64,000 nucleotides of DNA from Bacillota bacterium. Its GTDB lineage: Bacteria > Bacillota > Clostridia > Peptostreptococcales > Anaerovoracaceae. The stretch is from the NCBI GenBank assembly GCA_017459895.1, contig JAFUCA010000010.1, positions 1 to 64,000 of the forward strand, given 5' to 3'. Under the pieces are notes generated by a model. That model ran no database searches. It saw only the letters and a list, made by a program, of their open reading frames with translations, and had not been told where the DNA came from. A program made the position numbers and the translations under genes. Shown one piece after another: positions 34,381 to 43,242 of the stretch; position 1 is the stretch's first letter, and each line of letters starts with the position of its first letter.

Positions 34381-34884
34381 ATGAGACTGTTCATAGCGAT
34401 ACAACTGAATCCGGATATCCGGGATGCGCTGACCGACCTTCAGAGCCGTATGCAAAGGCTGGGAGTGCGCGGCAATTACACCAGACCGGAGAATCTGCAT
34501 CTGACTCTGGCCTTTATCGGTGAGTACGGAGATCCGGACCATGTGCTGGAAGTTCTGGATCAGATCCGATTCGAACCGTTCCGGCTGCGGCTGAAGGGAA
34601 TCGGATCCTTCCGCAGCCTCTGGTGGGCCGGGACGGAGGAATGTCCGGAGCTGAACGCTCTGGTCCGAAGGATCCGAAGAGGGCTGTCCGAGGCGGGCAT
34701 TCCCTTCGACCGAAAGAAGTTCTCGCCCCATATAACGCTGGTTCGAAAACCGGTCAGCCGGGACGGGAGCATCCCGCGGGAGGTGCTGGAGCATGCCCCG
34801 GCAGCAGATATGATGGCAGATCACATCTCCCTCATGCGATCCGATCGGGGCAGGAAGGGAATGATATATACGGAGCTAACATGA
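34381..34884 (+). CDS. thpR: RNA 2',3'-cyclic phosphodiesterase (2H family)
   Basis: 167 residues with the paired HxTx motifs HLTL (about 40) and HITL (about 120) of the 2H phosphoesterase fold; MRLFIAIQLNPDIRDAL is the usual start. ThpR/LigT hydrolyses 2',3'-cyclic phosphate ends of RNA. It overlaps the next gene by 4 nt (ATGA). Confidence 0.92.
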   Translation: MRLFIAIQLNPDIRDALTDLQSRMQRLGVRGNYTRPENLHLTLAFIGEYGDPDHVLEVLDQIRFEPFRLRLKGIGSFRSLWWAGTEECPELNALVRRIRRGLSEAGIPFDRKKFSPHITLVRKPVSRDGSIPREVLEHAPAADMMADHISLMRSDRGRKGMIYTELT

Positions 34885-35558
34885 ACATCAACGACATTTA
34901 CATCAGTACAATGGAAGATTTGGAAGAAGCTGTGCAGGGACTGGGGTTCCTTCCGTATTTCACGAATTCCATTCCCGGATTCTCCATCGAAGAGCACGTG
35001 GATCCGCGGGTGTGGTTCGGCGACGGGCCGGGCACCTGGGAGTGGAAGGGCCCGGTGATCCATGATCTGGACTGCGCCTATGGGAAGTTCCTTGAGCGGA
35101 AGGCAGTCTATATCAGCCGGGACTGGTTCCCGGACTTCGCGAACTACCGGCGGGACGGATATGACTTCGATGCCCGGTATGAAGACGGACTGGCGGCGTA
35201 TCAGGACAAGGTCCTGTACGAGCTGGTGGAGCGAAACGGGCCGGTCCTGTCAAAGCGGCTGAAAGCCCTCGGAGGCTACCGCAAGGGCGGCAACAAAGGC
35301 TTCGATACCCGGATCACACGTCTGCAGTCCCAGGGATATGTCGTCATCAGCGACTTCGTATACATGATCGATAAGAAGGGCAACGAGTATGGATGGGGTG
35401 TGGCGGAATACACCACCCCGGAACAGTTTCTGGGGGAAGCCTTCACCGGGAACGTTTACCGGAGAGATCCGAAGGAATCCTATGAGAGGATCCGCCAGCA
35501 TTTGCATGAGATCCTGCCGGAGGCGGACGACGAAGCGATCCGAAAAATACTGCGGTAA
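34881..35558 (+). CDS. AlkZ-related protein
   Basis: 225 residues. PGFSIEEHVDPRVWF, WEWKGPVI, CAYGKF, FANYRRDGYDFDARYEDG and GGNKGFDTRITRLQSQGYVV match the AlkZ-related family seen in Clostridia, a relative of the winged-helix DNA glycosylase AlkZ/YcaQ. The glycosylase catalytic QxQ motif of AlkZ is not evident, so DNA repair activity is unproven. Translationally coupled to thpR. Confidence 0.75.
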   Translation: MNINDIYISTMEDLEEAVQGLGFLPYFTNSIPGFSIEEHVDPRVWFGDGPGTWEWKGPVIHDLDCAYGKFLERKAVYISRDWFPDFANYRRDGYDFDARYEDGLAAYQDKVLYELVERNGPVLSKRLKALGGYRKGGNKGFDTRITRLQSQGYVVISDFVYMIDKKGNEYGWGVAEYTTPEQFLGEAFTGNVYRRDPKESYERIRQHLHEILPEADDEAIRKILR

Positions 35559-35600
35559 TACCGCGGCAGCAGAAAAAGTTCTAAAAGCACGTGCGATTCA

Positions 35601-35609
35601 TGGTATAAT
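35601..35609 (+). promoter_or_regulatory. Extended -10 promoter giving a leaderless start
   Basis: TGG-TATAAT with the hexamer at 35604-35609; the ATG at 35617 follows after 7 nt. Confidence 0.65.
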
Positions 35610-35616
35610 GTCTGCT

Positions 35617-36066
35617 ATGGAGAATCAGGAAAAAACAATTTGCCGCATCGGGGAGAGGGCTTCACTGACGAAGACATTCACCGAAGAGGACATTGCAGCC
35701 TTTGCGAAGCTGTCGCTGGATGACAACGGAATGCACACGGATCCCGCGCTGGCCCGGCGGGGGCTGTTTCGCCGGCCGGTGGTGCACGGGGTGCTTGTCG
35801 CGAGCCTGATCTCTTCTGTGATGGGGACGAAGCTGCCGGGGCATGGAACGGTTCTGCAGGATCAGAAGATCGAATACGTGAACCCGGTCTATCCGGGGGA
35901 TACGATCACGGCGGAGGTCACACTGACCGGCGCGGAGGAGAGCGAGCGGTACTACATCGCGGAGTTGACCGGGATCTGCCGAAGCCAGGACGATGTGGTC
36001 TGCGCGAAGGCGGTATGTCATCAGCTGATGCTGAAGCGGTTTTTCACAGTCGAGGGACTGGAGTAA
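35617..36066 (+). CDS. MaoC-like hydratase
   Basis: 149 residues with the hot-dog hydratase pattern: FTEEDIAAFAKLSLDDNGMHTDP, then RPVVHGVLVASLISSVMGTKLPG (the Asp and His hydratase dyad). MaoC/PhaJ-type enzymes hydrate trans-2-enoyl thioesters or dehydrate 3-hydroxyacyl ones. An ACP gene follows 23 nt later, so its substrate may be ACP- or CoA-bound. The start ATG is 7 nt after the -10 box; an in-frame ATG at 35608 overlaps that box. Confidence 0.85.
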   Translation: MENQEKTICRIGERASLTKTFTEEDIAAFAKLSLDDNGMHTDPALARRGLFRRPVVHGVLVASLISSVMGTKLPGHGTVLQDQKIEYVNPVYPGDTITAEVTLTGAEESERYYIAELTGICRSQDDVVCAKAVCHQLMLKRFFTVEGLE

Positions 36067-36089
36067 GAGAAGAAGAAAGGAACAACAAC

Positions 36090-36338
36090 ATGGCAATGAC
36101 CAATCTGGAGAAGTACAATTACGCGTTCATGAGCAATTTCAGAGCATCGGAGAGCGAACTGCCCTCATTGAAGTATGAGGGCCTCGGCAAGTGGGACTCC
36201 GTCAGCCACATGGATCTGATCGCCGATCTGGAATCCGCGTTCGATATTCAGATGGACACGAAGGACGTGCTTGATCTGTCAAATTACGAAAAAGGCAAGG
36301 AAGTGCTGGCCAAATACGGCGTCAGCTTTGACGAATAA
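36090..36338 (+). CDS. Acyl-carrier-protein-like protein
   Basis: 82 residues, acidic. GLGKWDSVSHMDLIADLESAF carries the DS motif (Ser about 38) where phosphopantetheine attaches, and the second half (ALDE-type helix with YGVSFDE) fits the four-helix carrier fold. It is not the fatty-acid synthase ACP by context; it is embedded in the LuxE/LuxC cluster and probably carries that pathway's acyl group. GAAAGG precedes the start; the stop abuts the next ATG. Confidence 0.8.
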   Translation: MAMTNLEKYNYAFMSNFRASESELPSLKYEGLGKWDSVSHMDLIADLESAFDIQMDTKDVLDLSNYEKGKEVLAKYGVSFDE

Positions 36339-36986
36339 ATGACACTGCAGGTGATTCAGATTCCATCGGAGAAGATGGATTCCAACAGTTATCTGATCGA
36401 AGAGGGGGGTCATGTCATCATCGTCGACGGCTCCAGCTTCGAAGGGATTCTGGAGGCGGTCCGGGAGCACGGATGGACGGTGGATTATCTGGTCCTGACC
36501 CACGAGCATTTCGATCACATCTGGTTTCTCGAGCAGCTGCGGGAAGAGCTTTCGATGCCCGTGATCGCCTGCAGCCTCTGCAGCGAACGGATCCGGGATG
36601 TGAAGGCGAATCTGTCGAACATTTCGGATGTCCTCTACTACTTCAAAACAGGGATCGTGCGGGAAGGCAAGAGCCCGTCCTTTACCTGCAGGGCAGCGGA
36701 CATCACCTTTGAGGATTCCTGTGAGATGGACTGGCAGGGACACCACCTGCGCATGCAGCGGCTGCCGGGCCATTCACCGGCAAGCACCGTGGTCTGGCTG
36801 GATGAGAGCCACGTGTTTTCCGGGGATTATCTGATCCTGGAGGAGAAGGAGATCACCCGGCTCAAGGGCGGGAGCACCGAGGATTATGAGGCCATCGCCC
36901 GGCCGGTTCTGGAGCGGATCCCGGAGGGAACCTGTATCTGTCCGGGGCACGGACCGATGTATGAGAAGGGGCAGCAAGATGAGTGA
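36339..36986 (+). CDS. MBL-fold metallohydrolase
   Basis: 215 residues. LVLTHEHFDHIWFLEQL is the HxHxDH zinc motif (about 53-58); PGHSPASTVVW and CPGHGP supply the remaining ligands. The glyoxalase-II-like layout suggests thioester hydrolysis, perhaps editing of the adjacent carrier protein (inference). It begins one base after the ACP stop and overlaps the LuxE-LuxC gene by 8 nt. Confidence 0.85.
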   Translation: MTLQVIQIPSEKMDSNSYLIEEGGHVIIVDGSSFEGILEAVREHGWTVDYLVLTHEHFDHIWFLEQLREELSMPVIACSLCSERIRDVKANLSNISDVLYYFKTGIVREGKSPSFTCRAADITFEDSCEMDWQGHHLRMQRLPGHSPASTVVWLDESHVFSGDYLILEEKEITRLKGGSTEDYEAIARPVLERIPEGTCICPGHGPMYEKGQQDE

Positions 36987-39309
36987 ACAGGAGAAGAACA
37001 GGGAGTATTACCGGGAGCAGGCGCCCTTTGCGGCCGATCAGGCGGAGAAGGATGCCTTTTTTCGCAGGGAACTGAAGACACTGACAGAGCATCATCGTAG
37101 GTCGTGCGCGGCTTACGATGATATTTGTAATGGCCTGGGGGAGGACGGACCGTACATTCCGGTGGCGCTGTTCAAGGATCTGACGCTGGCCAGCGTTCCT
37201 CAGGAGGAAGTGGTCCGCCAGGTGACATCCTCGGGAACGACGGGGCAGCAGGTCTCCCGGATCCTTCTGGATGCTCCCACTGCGGAGCTGCAGCGGTGGG
37301 CGCTGGCGTCCATCACCGGCGATTTTATCGGCGGCAAACGCATGCCCATGCTGATCATCGACTCACCGGATGTGCTGCGGGACCGGAGCAAGTTCACCGC
37401 CCGGGGCGCGGGGATCCTGGGGTTTTCGATGATGTCCTCGAAGCGGTTCTACGCCCTGGATGAGAATATGCAGCTGGATATGGAGTCGATCGAGGCCTTC
37501 CGCGAGGCTGCTGCAAAGGCTGGCGCGTCCTTTGCCTTCGGTTTCACCTTCATGATCTGGGCGTATTTCGTGGAGGCGCTGAGAAGGGAAGGCAGATCCC
37601 TGGATCTGGGGAACTGTTATCTGATCCACGGCGGCGGATGGAAGAAGCTGCAGGATCAGAAGGTGTCGGATGAAGAGTTTCGTGAGGTGCTGCGCAGCGT
37701 CTGCGGCATTGCTCAGGTCAGCGATTATTACGGCATGGCGGAGCAGACCGGGAGCATCTTCATGCAGTGCGAAGAAGGGCATCTGCACGCCAGTATCTAC
37801 TCGGACATCGAGATCCTGGATCCGGAGGATTTCTCCCCCTGCTCGGCGGGAGCATGGGGATTGATCGCCCTGCGCAGCTGGATCCCAGGATCCTATCCCG
37901 GACATCTCCTGCTGACAGAGGACCGGGGGCGGATCCTGGGTACGGACGACTGCCCCTGCGGCAGGAAGGGCCGGTATTTTGAGGTTTCCGGACGGATCCG
38001 CAAGGCAGAGATCCGCGGATGCAGCGATACCTTTGAGGGAAGCTCTGCCGGCGGGGCAGGCGGCGCAGAAGCTTCGGAAGGCAGCGGAGCCTTGCAGGTG
38101 CTGGCCGGGGACGAATCTCTTCTGGGGCCGGAACCTCCGCTGGATCAGAAGACCATGAAAGCCTTCGATCCGCTGGTACTGTCCTTCCTGGAGGAGCTGT
38201 CCGCCCTGTTCATGAAGGATCCGGCCTACCGGCAGTATCCCGACATCTATGCTCTCGGGTTCTGGCTGCGGCCGGCGCATCTGAAGCAGTTGCAGGCCCG
38301 CCAGGAAGAGATGTGGAGAGCGGATGCATCAACGGACGGTTGCAGCGGCGCTCGATGCGGGCGGGGTCTGGCGCTTCACATCGCTCCCTCCAATATGCCG
38401 ACCATGTTCGCCTATTCCTGGATCACCGCCCTGCTGGCGGGATGCAGCAGCGTTGTCCGGCTTTCGGCGAAGGAATCGGAGATCAGCGATGCGATCCTGC
38501 AGGGGATCCGGGAGGTGCTTTCCCGGCCAGCCTTTGAAGCTCTGCGCCGCCGGAATGCGTTCGTCCGCTTCCCGAGGGATCATGAGGTTCTGGCCCGGAT
38601 CTCGGAGAAGGTATCCGCCCGGATGATCTGGGGAGGCGATGCGACCGTGGAGAAGATCTGCGGGGTTCCGAAACCGGAAGATGCCATCGACATCGGGTTC
38701 CCGGACAAGTATTCCATCGCGGTAATGGATGCCGGGACGGTCGAAGCCATGCCGGAAGAGGAACTCCGGCTGCAGGCGGACCGGTTCTGCCGGGACACCT
38801 ACGGCGCGGATCAGAACGCCTGCTCCAGTCCCCGAAGCGTCTTCTGGATCGGGGGCGGATCAGCCGCGAAAGCGAAAGAGCGCTGGTGGGACGCGGTGCA
38901 TGAGGCGTCCCGGCGCTATGAGCTTGCGCCCTGGATGGCCACCGAGAAATACCGGGTCCTGTGTCGGTCCTACGCGCAGACCGAAGGCCTGGGGCAGGTG
39001 AAGCGGCGGGGCAACCGGGTCTATACCGTGCCCTGCGGCAGCGCTTCGGACTGGGGAAACAGAAGCCTTCCCGAGGGGAGGCTGGGGATCTTTTTCGAAT
39101 TCAATCTGCAGGATCAGGAGCAGCTGCTGCCCCTGCTGGGAGAGAGGATCCAGACCGCGGTCTGCATCGGCATGGATCCGCAGGATCTGTACGAGCAGGC
39201 CCGCCGGGCGGGCTGCCCTGGTCTGGACCGGGCGGTCAGCGCGGGAGAAGCGCTGGAGTTTGATACGATCTGGGACCGCAAGGACCTGATCACAATGCTG
39301 ACGGAGTGA
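36979..39309 (+). CDS. LuxE-LuxC fusion: acyl-protein synthetase plus acyl reductase
   Basis: 776 residues. Residues about 1-350 are LuxE-like: VTSSGTTGQQVSRI (ATP-binding loop), SDYYGMAEQTGSIF and the C-terminal DDCPCGRKGRYFEV with RGCSD, where LuxE carries its acyl-cysteine. A Gly/Ala/Ser linker (about 352-395) joins a LuxC-like reductase (about 400-776) with APSNMPTMFAYSW and the probable catalytic Cys in DQNACSSPRSVFW. In luminous bacteria separate LuxE and LuxC proteins convert fatty acids to aldehydes with ATP and NADPH; here both steps are on one chain. The start MSEQEKNREYY overlaps the MBL gene. Confidence 0.85.
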   Translation: MSEQEKNREYYREQAPFAADQAEKDAFFRRELKTLTEHHRRSCAAYDDICNGLGEDGPYIPVALFKDLTLASVPQEEVVRQVTSSGTTGQQVSRILLDAPTAELQRWALASITGDFIGGKRMPMLIIDSPDVLRDRSKFTARGAGILGFSMMSSKRFYALDENMQLDMESIEAFREAAAKAGASFAFGFTFMIWAYFVEALRREGRSLDLGNCYLIHGGGWKKLQDQKVSDEEFREVLRSVCGIAQVSDYYGMAEQTGSIFMQCEEGHLHASIYSDIEILDPEDFSPCSAGAWGLIALRSWIPGSYPGHLLLTEDRGRILGTDDCPCGRKGRYFEVSGRIRKAEIRGCSDTFEGSSAGGAGGAEASEGSGALQVLAGDESLLGPEPPLDQKTMKAFDPLVLSFLEELSALFMKDPAYRQYPDIYALGFWLRPAHLKQLQARQEEMWRADASTDGCSGARCGRGLALHIAPSNMPTMFAYSWITALLAGCSSVVRLSAKESEISDAILQGIREVLSRPAFEALRRRNAFVRFPRDHEVLARISEKVSARMIWGGDATVEKICGVPKPEDAIDIGFPDKYSIAVMDAGTVEAMPEEELRLQADRFCRDTYGADQNACSSPRSVFWIGGGSAAKAKERWWDAVHEASRRYELAPWMATEKYRVLCRSYAQTEGLGQVKRRGNRVYTVPCGSASDWGNRSLPEGRLGIFFEFNLQDQEQLLPLLGERIQTAVCIGMDPQDLYEQARRAGCPGLDRAVSAGEALEFDTIWDRKDLITMLTE

Positions 39310-39313
39310 GACG

Positions 39314-40705
39314 ATGTATTTTTTCGAAAAAAATGAAGCATACAAAAATCGGGTATTTCTGATCGATGAGAGCGGCGCTTCCTATACCTACGGGCAGGTC
39401 TGGCAGATCGGCGATACGATCGCAGCGAAGATCCCGCCCAGGTCTTTGTGCCTTCTGCTGGTGGGAAACGACGTCAGCAGCATCAGCAGCTATTTCGCTC
39501 TTCTGCGCAAAGGCTGCCCGGTGATCCTCATGGGCAAAAACACGGAGGAGAGCCTGATCCGGAGGATGAAAGAGACCTACCGTCCAGCCTTTGTGATCGC
39601 CGGGGGAGCATCGGAGGATCAGAAGGAAGCGCCGGCGGAGCTGTATTCGAAGCTGGGACTGCTCCTGTCCACCTCCGGGAGCACGGGAGCACAGAAGCTG
39701 GTACGGCTCAGCTATGACAATCTGCAGGCCAACTGCGACTCCATCGTCGAATACCTGGAGCTGACGGAGCAGGAGCGCCCGATCACCACGCTCCCCATGG
39801 AATACACCTACGGACTTTCGGTGATCCACAGCCATGCGGCGGTGGGAGCATCTATCATTCTGACGGACCGCGCTTTTGTGGATCCGAAGTTCTGGGAGCT
39901 GGTGGAGAAGCAGGGTGCGACGTCCATGGCAGGCGTGCCTTATTCCTATGAGATGCTCCACCGTCTGCGGATCGAACGGATGGATCTGCCGAAGCTGCGG
40001 ACGCTGACCCAGGCGGGAGGCCATCTGAAGACGGAGCTGCAGGAGTCCATCGGAGCCTGGGCGCAGGAGAGCGGGCGCAGGCTGTTCGTGATGTACGGAC
40101 AGACGGAGGCGACTGCCCGAATGAGCTACGTGCCGCCCCGGCGCTGTCTGGATAAGATCGGGAGCATCGGCATTCCGGTGCCCGGGGGCAGGATCGAGCT
40201 TCTGGGTACGGAGGGAGAGCCGATCACCGCACCGAAGGAGAACGGGGAACTCATTTACTACGGAGCCAACGTGTCCCTGGGATACGCCTCCTGCCGGGAG
40301 GATCTGGCGAAGGGGGATGAGAACGAAGGCCGTCTCGAGACCGGCGACATCGCCTATCGGGACGAAGAAGGTTATTTCTATATTACCGGACGAAAGAAAC
40401 GATTCATCAAGCTGTACGGCAAGCGGATCAGCCTGGATCAGGTTCAGGAGGATCTGCAGGAGGAATTCGATACAGCGGATATCGTCTGTACCGGCAATGA
40501 CGATCAGGGCGTGATCGTCTGGCAAACGCGGCAGACCGCGGAGGCGGATCCGGAGAGGCTGGAACAGGTCTTCTGGGACCGCTGGGGCATCAGGGGTGAC
40601 AAGGTACATATGAGAACGATCGATCAGATTCCGCGCAATGCGTCCGGGAAGATCATCTACGCGGAGTTAAAGCAGGGGGAAGAAGATGGAGTACCGAAGC
40701 AATAA
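39314..40705 (+). CDS. AMP-dependent acyl/aryl ligase
   Basis: 463 residues of the ANL superfamily. P-loop LLLSTSGSTGAQKLV (about 115-129), YGQTEATARMSYVP, GDIAYRDEEGYFYITGRKKRFIKLYG and the C-terminal catalytic Lys in NASGKIIYAEL are all present. It is shorter than most acyl-CoA synthetases. Given the neighbouring ACP, it may load an acid onto the carrier protein. Its end overlaps the aldo/keto reductase gene by 20 nt. Confidence 0.87.
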   Translation: MYFFEKNEAYKNRVFLIDESGASYTYGQVWQIGDTIAAKIPPRSLCLLLVGNDVSSISSYFALLRKGCPVILMGKNTEESLIRRMKETYRPAFVIAGGASEDQKEAPAELYSKLGLLLSTSGSTGAQKLVRLSYDNLQANCDSIVEYLELTEQERPITTLPMEYTYGLSVIHSHAAVGASIILTDRAFVDPKFWELVEKQGATSMAGVPYSYEMLHRLRIERMDLPKLRTLTQAGGHLKTELQESIGAWAQESGRRLFVMYGQTEATARMSYVPPRRCLDKIGSIGIPVPGGRIELLGTEGEPITAPKENGELIYYGANVSLGYASCREDLAKGDENEGRLETGDIAYRDEEGYFYITGRKKRFIKLYGKRISLDQVQEDLQEEFDTADIVCTGNDDQGVIVWQTRQTAEADPERLEQVFWDRWGIRGDKVHMRTIDQIPRNASGKIIYAELKQGEEDGVPKQ

Positions 40706-41891
40706 GAAGGGGGAGCCGATCTCGATCCTGGGATACGGCTGCATGCGGCTGGCCAGAAAGGGCCGGGCCATCGATCTGGACAAGGCGCAGGCGGAGCTCA
40801 TGCGCGCCTACGAGCAGGGGGTCAATTATTTTGACACGGCCTACATCTATTCCGGAAACGAAGCGGCACTGGGGGAGGTTCTGGAGCGCACCGGCATCCG
40901 AAGCGAGATCAATCTGGCCACCAAGCTGCCCCATTATCTGGTGGGCAGCAGGAAGGCAGTGGAGCGGATCTTTCAGGAAGAGCTGTCGAGGCTTAGAACC
41001 GACTGGATCGACTACTATCTGATCCATTTCCTGACGGATGTCTCCCAGTGGGAAAAACTGAAACGCCTCGGCATAGAGGAATGGATCGCGGAGAAGAAAG
41101 CCTCCGGGCAGATCCGCAACATCGGTTTTTCCTTTCACGGGAACACCGAGAGCTTTCTGGCGATCCTGGGAGACTTCGACTGGGATTTCTGCATGATCCA
41201 GTACAACTACATGGACGAGCATGCCCAGGCGGGCCGCGAGGGTCTGGAGGCAGCCGAAGCCAAGGGGATTCCGGTCATCATCATGGAGCCGCTGCGGGGA
41301 GGCAAGCTGGTGGACGCCCTGCCCCGGGAGGCGAAGCAGCTCATCGCGGAAGGAGAGCAGGGATATACGCCGGCGGAGCTGGCGCTGCGGTGGCTGTGGG
41401 ATCAGCCGGCAGTGACCTGCGTCCTCTCCGGAATGAATTCCCTGGAGATGGTGGATGAGAACTGCCGGATCGCTTCCGATGCAAAGGCTGGAGCGTTCAC
41501 GGAGAAGGAGCGGGATCTGATCGACCGGGTCCGCTCAGCCATCATTGCCTCGACGAAAGTCGGCTGCACCGAGTGCGGCTACTGCATGCCCTGTCCCCAG
41601 AAGGTGGATATCCCGGGAACGTTCCGCTGCTATAACCGGATGTTTACTGAGACGAAACGGGCCGGTCAGAAGGATTACCTGCAGGCCATCGCTCTGAGGG
41701 ACCCGGCAGCCTTTGCAGGTCAGTGCAATGAATGCGGCCGCTGTGAGAAACACTGCCCGCAGAACCTGCCGATCCGAAAGGAACTGAAGGCGGCGGACCG
41801 GGCTCTGATGCCGCCGTACATGAAGCTGGGAATCACGATCGCCCGTAAGTACCTGCGTCTCGGCAAAAAACGAAAGGAGGCCGCAGAATAG
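40686..41891 (+). CDS. Aldo/keto reductase with C-terminal 4Fe-4S ferredoxin domain
   Basis: 401 residues. The AKR barrel has LGYGCMRL, NYFDTAYIYSGNE (Asp and Tyr of the tetrad), a Lys in ATKLPH and IHFLTD in place of the usual catalytic-His motif. The last 110 residues hold two cysteine clusters, CTECGYCMPCPQ and CNECGRCEKHCPQ, typical of the AKR-ferredoxin family of anaerobes. It could reduce a carbonyl intermediate of this cluster using ferredoxin or NAD(P)H. Confidence 0.88.
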   Translation: MEYRSNKKGEPISILGYGCMRLARKGRAIDLDKAQAELMRAYEQGVNYFDTAYIYSGNEAALGEVLERTGIRSEINLATKLPHYLVGSRKAVERIFQEELSRLRTDWIDYYLIHFLTDVSQWEKLKRLGIEEWIAEKKASGQIRNIGFSFHGNTESFLAILGDFDWDFCMIQYNYMDEHAQAGREGLEAAEAKGIPVIIMEPLRGGKLVDALPREAKQLIAEGEQGYTPAELALRWLWDQPAVTCVLSGMNSLEMVDENCRIASDAKAGAFTEKERDLIDRVRSAIIASTKVGCTECGYCMPCPQKVDIPGTFRCYNRMFTETKRAGQKDYLQAIALRDPAAFAGQCNECGRCEKHCPQNLPIRKELKAADRALMPPYMKLGITIARKYLRLGKKRKEAAE

Positions 41892-41899
41892 AAATTCTG

Positions 41900-41908
41900 T
41901 GGTATACT
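41900..41908 (+). promoter_or_regulatory. Extended -10 promoter giving a leaderless start
   Basis: TGG-TATACT with the hexamer at 41903-41908; ATG 41915 is 6 nt after it. The intervening GGAG is too close to the ATG to act as a normal ribosome site. Confidence 0.55.
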
Positions 41909-41914
41909 GGAGCC

Positions 41915-43042
41915 ATGAAAGAGTTCAATATCAGTACAAATGTATTTTTTGGAGAGAACTGCCTGGAGCGCCTGGATCAGATACAGGGGAAAAGGGTGAT
42001 CATCATCTGCGACGCGTTCATGGTCAAATCCGGCGTCGTGGATAAAATCAAAGCGCACCTGGGCAGCTGCAGCGTCAGCGTGTTCGACAAGACCGTGCCG
42101 GATCCGCCCATTGAAGTGGTTTCGGAGGGCATTCAGTGTCTGGCGTCCTGCCAGGCGGAGGTCATGATCGCGGTGGGCGGAGGCTCGGCGATCGATGCGG
42201 CCAAGGCGATTCGGGTGATCGGACACCGGCTGGGTATGGCGAACATCGAGGAGTGCTTCGCGATCCCGACCACCAGCGGAACCGGATCGGAGGTGACGAA
42301 ATTCTCGGTCATCACCAACGCGAAGGAGGGGGTGAAATATCCCCTCATCGACCAGGAACTGCAGCCGATGGTGGCGATCCTGGATCCGGATCTGGTGAAG
42401 ACCATGCCGCCGTCGATTACCGCGGATACAGGCATGGACGCGCTGACCCACGCGCTGGAGGCCTATGTGTCGACGGAAGCCAACGACTTCACCGACGCGT
42501 TATCGGAGAAAGCGGTCACGCTGCTGATGAAGTTCCTGCCGATGGCGGTGCAGGACGGAGAGGATCTGCTGGCCAGGGAGAAGGTGCACAATGCGGCATG
42601 CCTCGCCGGCATGGCATTCAACACAGCCGGCATCGGTATCTGTCACAGCATCGCCCATGCGATCGGAGCCAGATTCCACGTTTCCCACGGACGGGCCAAC
42701 GCGATGCTTCTGGCGGAGGTGATCCGGTTCAACGCGGATCTGGAAAACCGCGAGAAGACGCTGTGCGCCCGCAAGCTGCAGCGGATGGCCAAGCTGATCG
42801 GACTGCCCTATACCGACCACCGGGTGGCGGCCGCCGGTCTTGCCCGCAGGATCGAAGGCATGAAGCGTTCCTTCGGCATCCCGATGGATCTGAAGGGCCT
42901 TGGGATCGACCCGGCGGAGGTGATGCGGCAGAAGGATGCGCTCATCGAAGCCGCCCTCGCGGATGCTTGCACGAAGACCAATCCGCGGAAGGTCAGCGCG
43001 GAAGACATCAGCAAGATCCTGGATAAGATCACACCGCTGTAG
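41915..43042 (+). CDS. Iron-containing alcohol dehydrogenase
   Basis: 375 residues of the Fe-ADH family. The nucleotide motif VGGGSAIDAAKAIR (about 87-100), TTSGTGSEVT, and the metal-ligand region with ADTGMDALTHALEAYVS and GICHSIAHAIGARFHVSHG are canonical. It interconverts aldehydes and alcohols with NAD(P)H. As the last enzyme of the cluster it is the natural reductant for the aldehyde made by the LuxE-LuxC protein. It has its own promoter-like element. Confidence 0.9.
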   Translation: MKEFNISTNVFFGENCLERLDQIQGKRVIIICDAFMVKSGVVDKIKAHLGSCSVSVFDKTVPDPPIEVVSEGIQCLASCQAEVMIAVGGGSAIDAAKAIRVIGHRLGMANIEECFAIPTTSGTGSEVTKFSVITNAKEGVKYPLIDQELQPMVAILDPDLVKTMPPSITADTGMDALTHALEAYVSTEANDFTDALSEKAVTLLMKFLPMAVQDGEDLLAREKVHNAACLAGMAFNTAGIGICHSIAHAIGARFHVSHGRANAMLLAEVIRFNADLENREKTLCARKLQRMAKLIGLPYTDHRVAAAGLARRIEGMKRSFGIPMDLKGLGIDPAEVMRQKDALIEAALADACTKTNPRKVSAEDISKILDKITPL

Positions 43043-43057
43043 GAAGGAGCCGCGATC

Positions 43058-43171
43058 ATGAAACAATTCTTTTCCAGTCCGAAACGGGCGATCCTGTTTA
43101 TCGTGTTTGTCCTGTTCTGCATTCTGATGGCCATCGGAGGCGTGCAGATGGGCCTGGCCATGGGCGACTGA
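43058..43171 (+). CDS. Single-pass small membrane protein (37 aa)
   Basis: ATG 43058 behind GGAAGGAG, 15 nt after the dehydrogenase stop. KQFFSSPKRAILFIVFVLFC then ILMAIGGVQMGLAMGD: a basic N terminus and one hydrophobic helix. No family recognised; it may anchor or regulate a neighbour. Confidence 0.6.
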   Translation: MKQFFSSPKRAILFIVFVLFCILMAIGGVQMGLAMGD

Positions 43172-43242
43172 AGCCGGGCCAGGGGCGGCGTACCGCCGGG
43201 CCAGGGGTGGCGGATCGCCGGGTGAAAATCGCGGATTCCCCT

